64,000 nt of DNA. Origin: Agromyces larvae. GTDB lineage: Bacteria > Actinomycetota > Actinomycetes > Actinomycetales > Microbacteriaceae. Numbering within the stretch: the stretch's first letter is position 1; each line of letters opens with the position of its first letter. Positions 60,593 to 64,000 of the stretch are shown here, piece by piece. The notes beneath the pieces are model-generated. The model worked only from the letters and a program-made list of their open reading frames with translations. It ran no database searches and had not been told where the DNA came from. The translations under genes and the position numbers were made by a program. Location: positions 1,116,001 through 1,180,000 of the forward strand of contig NZ_CP094528.1 in assembly GCF_022811705.1 (NCBI RefSeq), written 5' to 3'.

Positions 60593-61131
60593 CAGTCGTC
60601 GGCCCCCTCGATGACCACGGCGTCCTCGCCGTCGGTCTCGACGAGCCGCACCGAGATGCGCTCGGTCTTCGAGCTGGGCAGGTTCTTGCCGACGAAGTCG
60701 GCGCGGATCGGGAACTCCCGGTGCCCGCGGTCGACGAGCACGGCGAGTCGCACCGCACGGGCGCGGCCGAGGTCGTTCAGCGCGTCGAAGGCGGCGCGGA
60801 TGGTGCGGCCCGAGTAGAGCACGTCGTCGACGAGCACCACCGTCTTGCCGTCGATGCCGTCGTCGGGCACCTCGGTCGGTGCGGGGGTGCGCGTGCGGGT
60901 GCGGGCGAGGTCGTCGCGGTACATCGTCACGTCGAGCGAACCGGCCGGCGCGGATGCCCCGGGCTCGATGCGTGCGATGGTCTCCGCGATGCGGCGGGCG
61001 AGTGCCACGCCCCTGGTGGGGATCCCGAGGATGACGAGATCGGACCCGCCCTTGTTGGACTCGAGGATCTCGTGCGAGATGCGGGTCAACGCCCGCTGGA
61101 TGTCAGCCTGACCGAGCACGACGCGTGCCAA
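60592..61131 (-). CDS. pyrR: Bifunctional pyr operon regulator/uracil phosphoribosyltransferase PyrR
   Basis: PyrR binds pyr mRNA in a UMP-dependent way and has residual uracil phosphoribosyltransferase activity. The 179-residue protein carries the PRPP-binding signature [17 protein letters not shown] near residues 98-114 and [13 protein letters not shown] near 36-48. The start is TTG at 61129-61131, preceded 8 nt upstream by AAGGGAG. It heads the operon pyrR-pyrB-pyrC-membrane protein-carA-carB-pyrF. A PyrR-binding loop candidate overlaps its leader. Confidence 0.95.
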   Translation of the reverse strand: MARVVLGQADIQRALTRISHEILESNKGGSDLVILGIPTRGVALARRIAETIARIEPGASAPAGSLDVTMYRDDLARTRTRTPAPTEVPDDGIDGKTVVLVDDVLYSGRTIRAAFDALNDLGRARAVRLAVLVDRGHREFPIRADFVGKNLPSSKTERISVRLVETDGEDAVVIEGADD

Positions 61132-61138
61132 ATGCAGA

Positions 61139-61160
61139 CTCCCTTCTCCGCCTCACCGGA
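61139..61160 (-). promoter_or_regulatory. PyrR-binding loop and Shine-Dalgarno of the pyr leader
   Basis: On the minus strand TCCGGTGAGGC (61150-61160) matches the PyrR-binding consensus UCCNGNGAGGY. It is followed at once by GGAGAAGGGAG (61139-61149), the SD of the TTG start. Flanking AGAC (61163-61166) and GTCT (61136-61139) can pair and enclose the SD. This layout fits PyrR-dependent translational repression as described in Mycobacterium smegmatis. Confidence 0.75.
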
Positions 61161-61187
61161 CGGTCTTCAAGGTTGTCGTTCCCGACC

Positions 61188-61193
61188 AGCCTA
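61188..61193 (-). promoter_or_regulatory. Candidate pyr operon -10 element
   Basis: TAGGCT on the minus strand; transcription from about 61181 would give a leader of about 50 nt that includes the PyrR-binding loop and SD. No clear -35. Confidence 0.5.
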
Positions 61194-61212
61194 CCAGCGG
61201 CGCCGCGGCGGA

Positions 61213-61266
61213 GGACGCACGGGCGCCGGCGGACGCACGGGTGCCGGAGGACGCACGGGCGCCGGC
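61213..61266. repeat. Three tandem copies of an 18-bp unit upstream of the pyr promoter
   Basis: Units at 61213-61230, 61231-61248 and 61249-61266 begin GGACGCACGGG; the first and third are identical and the middle differs at two positions. The array lies between the nusB terminator and the pyr promoter. Unit length and copy number equal those of the repeat after pgl, but the sequence is unrelated. Confidence 0.88.
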
Positions 61267-61320
61267 GGCGGAGGATCTCGATGACACGGCCCGGGTCCCG
61301 CCGGGCCCGGGCAGCACGAA

Positions 61321-61347
61321 GGCCCGCACGATCGGATCGTGCGGGCC
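61321..61347 (-). terminator. Terminator after nusB
   Basis: An 11-bp perfect stem (61321-61331 with 61337-61347) with a 5-nt loop, 31 bp past the nusB stop. A second GC hairpin (61289-61295 with 61306-61312, 10-nt loop) follows it. Confidence 0.75.
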
Positions 61348-61378
61348 CTCGACGCGTTCGGGCGCGGTGCGGTGCGGT

Positions 61379-61792
61379 TCAGCCCTTCGCGTGCGAGACG
61401 GCGGCGAGCAGTCCGTTCACGAAGCCGGCCGAGTCATCCGTCGAGAGCACCGTGGCCGCCTCCACGGCCTCGGAGATCGCGACCGGATCGGGGACCTCGT
61501 CGTTCCAGACGATCTCCCAGACGCCGATGCGCAGCAGGGCCCGGTCGACCGCGGGCATGCGCTCGAGCGTCCACCCGCGCGAGTGCGTGGTGATCAGCTC
61601 GTCGATCTCGTCGTGGTGGTCGACGATGCCGTCGATGATCTCGCGCGCGTACAGCCAGGACGCCTGGCGTTCGGGCTCGTTCACCGCACGCTCGGCCTCG
61701 ACCGCGAGCAGCTGTTCGACCGGGACCCGGCGCATGTCGGCCGAGTACAGCAGGTCGAGTGCGCGTTTGCGCGCCTTGGTCCGAGCGCTCAC
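61379..61792 (-). CDS. nusB: Transcription antitermination protein NusB
   Basis: Binds boxA RNA with S10 during rRNA antitermination. The 137-residue all-alpha protein starts with GTG and opens SARTKARKRALDLLYSADMR, the typical Arg/Lys-rich RNA-binding N-terminus. The core has WTLERMPAVDRALLRIGVWEI near 74-94 (key RMPAVDRALLRI) and PVAISEAVEAATVLSTDDSAGFVNGLL at the end. The start shares one base with the efp stop, and the operon efp-nusB ends at the hairpin behind it. Confidence 0.95.
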   Translation of the reverse strand: MSARTKARKRALDLLYSADMRRVPVEQLLAVEAERAVNEPERQASWLYAREIIDGIVDHHDEIDELITTHSRGWTLERMPAVDRALLRIGVWEIVWNDEVPDPVAISEAVEAATVLSTDDSAGFVNGLLAAVSHAKG

Positions 61793-62355
61793 TAGTCGTT
61801 CACGCGGCCGAGGTAGTCGCCCGTGCGGGTGTCGACCTTGACCTTCGTGCCGGTCTCGAGGAACAGCGGCACCTGGATCTCGTAGCCGGTCTCGACCGTG
61901 GCGGGCTTGGTGCCGCCGGTCGAGCGGTCGCCCTGCAGGCCCGGCTCGGTGTAGGTGATCTCGAGCACGACGGACGCGGGCAGGTCGACGTAGAGCGGGT
62001 TGCCGTTGTTCAGGGCGATCGTGACGGCCTGGTTCTCGAGCATGAAGTTCGCGGCGTCGCCGACCGTGGCGGCGGGCACGTTGATCTGGTCGTAGTCGAC
62101 CGCGTCCATGAAGACGAAGTTCTCGCCGTCGTTGTACAGGTAGGTGAAGTCGCGACGGTCGACGTTCTCGATGTCGACCTTCGCACCGGCGTTGTACGTG
62201 CGGTCGACCACCTTGCCGGTGACGACGTTCTTCAGCTTGGTGCGCACGAACGCGCCGCCCTTGCCGGGCTTGACGTGCTGGAACTCGATGACGCTCCAGA
62301 GCTGGCCGTCGATGCTGAGGACGACGCCGTTCTTGATGTCTGCGGTCGATGCCAT
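61792..62355 (-). CDS. efp: Elongation factor P
   Basis: Relieves ribosome stalling at polyproline. The 187-residue, three-domain protein has the domain I loop KPGKGGAF with Lys32 at the tip, the residue modified in other bacteria. A KOW-like N-terminal domain and the C-terminal signature [26 protein letters not shown] region (residues ~155-180) complete the family pattern. In actinobacteria Lys32 is usually unmodified or otherwise treated; no epmA/epmB-like gene is nearby. The upstream gap holds a -10 candidate and a small hairpin. Confidence 0.97.
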   Translation of the reverse strand: MASTADIKNGVVLSIDGQLWSVIEFQHVKPGKGGAFVRTKLKNVVTGKVVDRTYNAGAKVDIENVDRRDFTYLYNDGENFVFMDAVDYDQINVPAATVGDAANFMLENQAVTIALNNGNPLYVDLPASVVLEITYTEPGLQGDRSTGGTKPATVETGYEIQVPLFLETGTKVKVDTRTGDYLGRVND

Positions 62356-62391
62356 GGAGGGATCACTCCGATCGGTTGGGGAAGTCTGCGG

Positions 62392-62409
62392 GCACGCCGA
62401 ACGGCGTGC
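62392..62409. other. Small hairpin between aroQ and efp
   Basis: A 7-bp stem (62392-62398 with 62403-62409) with a 4-nt loop. It may terminate aroQ transcription or form the 5' end of the efp leader; the sequence does not decide. Confidence 0.5.
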
Positions 62410-62418
62410 GACTGATCG

Positions 62419-62424
62419 AGTGTA
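62419..62424 (-). promoter_or_regulatory. Candidate efp -10 element
   Basis: TACACT on the minus strand predicts transcription from about 62412 and a leader of about 57 nt. A weak SD (GGAG) lies 10 nt before the ATG. Confidence 0.4.
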
Positions 62425-62430
62425 GTCGAC

Positions 62431-62871
62431 TCAGCCGAGCGAGCGCTGGATCCAGTCGACCGCCAGACGGTACGACTCGGCGCCGAACCCGGCGATCACC
62501 CCGGTCGCGACGCCCGAGATGACGCTCGTGTGCCGGAACGTCTCGCGCGTGTGCGGGTTCGACAGGTGCACCTCGACGAGCGGCACGCCCGCCTGCTTCA
62601 GCTGGGCGGCGGCGTCGCGCAGCGCGTAGCTGTAGTGCGTGAACGCGGCCGGGTTCAGCACCACGGGCAGCTTCCGGTCGACGGCCTCGTGGATCCACGA
62701 GATGAGCTCGGCCTCGTCGTCGGTCTGGCGCAGGTCGATCGTCAGGTCGGGTGCGGATGCCTCGAGCTGCGCTCCGATGTCGGCGAGGGTCTCGGACCCG
62801 TACACCTCGGGCTCGCGGGTGCCGAGCCGGCCGAGGTTCGGTCCGTTCAGCACGAGGATCGTCTGCGTCAC
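62431..62871 (-). CDS. aroQ: 3-dehydroquinate dehydratase, type II
   Basis: Dehydrates 3-dehydroquinate in the shikimate pathway. The 146-residue product has the family signature LVLNGPNLGRLGTREPEVYG near its N-terminus with the catalytic Arg and Tyr, NPAAFTHYSYAL with the catalytic His region near 72-83, and EVHLSNPHTRETFRHTSVIS near 99-118. Two GTG starts compete (62877 and 62871). The -10 hexamer abuts the first and ends 6 nt before the second, so I choose the second, assuming a leaderless mRNA. It follows aroB. Confidence 0.95.
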   Translation of the reverse strand: MTQTILVLNGPNLGRLGTREPEVYGSETLADIGAQLEASAPDLTIDLRQTDDEAELISWIHEAVDRKLPVVLNPAAFTHYSYALRDAAAQLKQAGVPLVEVHLSNPHTRETFRHTSVISGVATGVIAGFGAESYRLAVDWIQRSLG

Positions 62872-62877
62872 GGCCAC

Positions 62878-62883
62878 AGCCTA
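62878..62883 (-). promoter_or_regulatory. aroQ -10 element, leaderless layout
   Basis: TAGGCT on the minus strand, 6 nt before the GTG at 62871, no SD. Confidence 0.45.
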
Positions 62884-62930
62884 GCCGCGAGGCATCCGGT
62901 CGAGGTCGGATGCTGCGCCGCCCGCCGCGC

Positions 62931-64000
62931 TCACGACGCGATCTCCTGGTACGCGGCGAAGAGCAGCGACTGGTCGGGCGCATGCATGACCGTCGGCTTG
63001 GCGAGATCGTCGAGCACGATGAACCGCAGCTGGCCGGCGCGCGCCTTCTTGTCGCGCTGCATGGTGGCCAGCAGCGTGTTCCACCGGCCGGCCGGGTAAC
63101 TCGTCGGCAGGCTCAGCAGGTCGAGCACGCGCTTGTGCCGGTCGGCGACCTCGTCGCTCAGCCGCCCGCTCAGCCGCCCCAGTTCGGCGGCGAACGCCAG
63201 GCCGACCGCGACCGCCGCGCCGTGCCGCCACTGGTACCGCTCGGCGTGCTCGACCGCGTGGCCGAGCGTGTGCCCGTAGTTCAGGATCTCGCGCAGGCCC
63301 GCCTCGCGGAAGTCCTCGGAGACGACCTCCGCCTTCATGCGGATCGCGAGCTCGATGCAGCGGCGGAACTCGGGCGTCGCGGGGTCCGTCGCCCGGTCGG
63401 GGTCGGCCTCGACGAGGTCGAGGATCTCGGGGTACCGGATGAATCCGGCCTTCACGACCTCGGCGAACCCGGCCAGGATCTCGTTCTTCGGCAGCGTGTC
63501 GAGCAGGTCGAGGTCGCACAGCACCGCCGCGGGCGGCCAGAACGCGCCGACCAGGTTCTTGCCCTCGTTCGTGTTGATGCCGGTCTTGCCGCCGACGGCC
63601 GCGTCGACCATGCCGAGCACGGTGGTGGGCACCTGCACGATGCGCACGCCGCGCAACCAGGTCGCCGCGACGAACCCGGCGATATCGGTCACCGCGCCCC
63701 CGCCGAAGCCGACGATCGCGTCGGTGCGGGTGAAGTCGGCCTGGCCGAGGATCTGCCAGCAGAACGCCGCCACCTCGACGCGCTTGCCCGACTCGGCGTC
63801 GGGGATCTCGGCGAGCAGCACCTCGTACCGGTCGACCATCGACTCGCGGAGCTCGGCCGCGCGGGCGCCGAGCGTCGGCGGGTGCACGAGCAGCACCTTG
63901 CGCACCGACGCCCCGAGGGCGTCGGCGAGCCCGGCCAGCACGCCGCGGCCGATCACGACGTCGTAACCGTCGTCGGCGCCCACCCGGATGGTCGTCAGGT
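62931..64000 (-). CDS. aroB: 3-dehydroquinate synthase (5' end outside window)
   Basis: Converts DAHP to 3-dehydroquinate with NAD and a divalent metal. The reading frame stays open through the right edge with family-like residues (LTTIRVG) before a GTG at 63983, so I treat the gene as cut by the window border by a few codons. Signatures are GFGGGAVTDIAGFVAATWLRG near 92-112, GGKTGINTNEGKNLVGAFWPP near 131-151, and the metal His in ILNYGHTLGHAVEHA near 232. It lies 53-60 bp upstream of aroQ. Confidence 0.96.
   Translation of the reverse strand, partial: LTTIRVGADDGYDVVIGRGVLAGLADALGASVRKVLLVHPPTLGARAAELRESMVDRYEVLLAEIPDAESGKRVEVAAFCWQILGQADFTRTDAIVGFGGGAVTDIAGFVAATWLRGVRIVQVPTTVLGMVDAAVGGKTGINTNEGKNLVGAFWPPAAVLCDLDLLDTLPKNEILAGFAEVVKAGFIRYPEILDLVEADPDRATDPATPEFRRCIELAIRMKAEVVSEDFREAGLREILNYGHTLGHAVEHAERYQWRHGAAVAVGLAFAAELGRLSGRLSDEVADRHKRVLDLLSLPTSYPAGRWNTLLATMQRDKKARAGQLRFIVLDDLAKPTVMHAPDQSLLFAAYQEIAS

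Noticed and set aside
61213..61266. Possible short coding segment in the pyr upstream region
   Set aside because: The frame encodes only a low-complexity repeat, has no SD or homologue-like sequence, and overlaps regulatory DNA.

Overview
This window is a stretch of housekeeping chromosome from a high-GC actinomycete. RbpA, WhiA, OpcA, the actinobacterial integration host factor (mIHF), the HGxxPAAW protein and an ANTAR response regulator of the PdtaR type all point to Actinomycetota. The gene order joins several blocks that are also syntenic in Mycobacterium. Protein sequence style, the mIHF-guanylate kinase fusion and the compact gene order suggest Microbacteriaceae (for example an Agromyces- or Microbacterium-like genus). 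That family-level placement is inference. There is no prophage, insertion sequence, CRISPR array, toxin-antitoxin pair or biosynthetic gene cluster.

Layout. 1-4564 (+): the end of pgi, then zwf-opcA-pgl (oxidative pentose phosphate entry). 4681-13109 (-): rbpA and secG, the glycolytic trio gap-pgk-tpiA, sodA, whiA, rapZ and uvrC. 13112-18892 (-): uvrA, uvrB, coaE. 18961-19587 (+): a small DUF4126 membrane protein. 19660-25728 (-): rpsA, a DUF885 protein and polA. 25859-28569: pdtaR (-), tRNA-Leu(CAA) (+), an SRPBCC protein (-) and pyk (-). 28640-34667 (-): gltD and gltB. 34781-43513 (-): lgt and a mixed trp/his cluster (trpA-trpB-trpC-HGxxPAAW-trp membrane protein-trpE-hisI-hisF-hisG-hisE). 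43510-51460 (-): rpe, rsmB, fmt, priA, metK, coaBC, rpoZ. 51510-61131 (-): mihF-gmk fusion, pyrF, carB, carA, a conserved membrane protein, pyrC, pyrB, pyrR. 61379-64000 (-): nusB, efp, aroQ and the 3' part of aroB. Genes listed for the minus strand are transcribed from high to low coordinates. Many overlap by 1, 4 or 8 bp, implying long polycistronic transcripts and translational coupling.

What stands out is regulatory. (1) At nine genes a TAGGCT/TAGACT/TAGAGT hexamer lies 6 or 7 nt upstream of the start codon with no Shine-Dalgarno sequence, the layout expected of leaderless transcripts; this also decides the start codon for uvrA, polA and aroQ. (2) Four of those promoters (uvrA, uvrB, polA and the DUF885 gene) also carry TGTCGGNG exactly 8 nt upstream of the -10 hexamer. 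This matches the motif reported for PafBC, the LexA-independent DNA damage activator of mycobacteria. uvrA additionally has a near-perfect LexA box. This suggests a local DNA damage regulon that includes the uncharacterised DUF885 peptidase-like gene. (3) pyrR has a candidate PyrR-binding loop immediately upstream of its Shine-Dalgarno and a TTG start, fitting translational repression of the pyr operon. (4) mIHF and guanylate kinase are fused in one 309-residue protein. No gene-free stretch exceeds 300 bp; the longest, 61132-61378, holds the pyr leader, a tandem repeat and a terminator.
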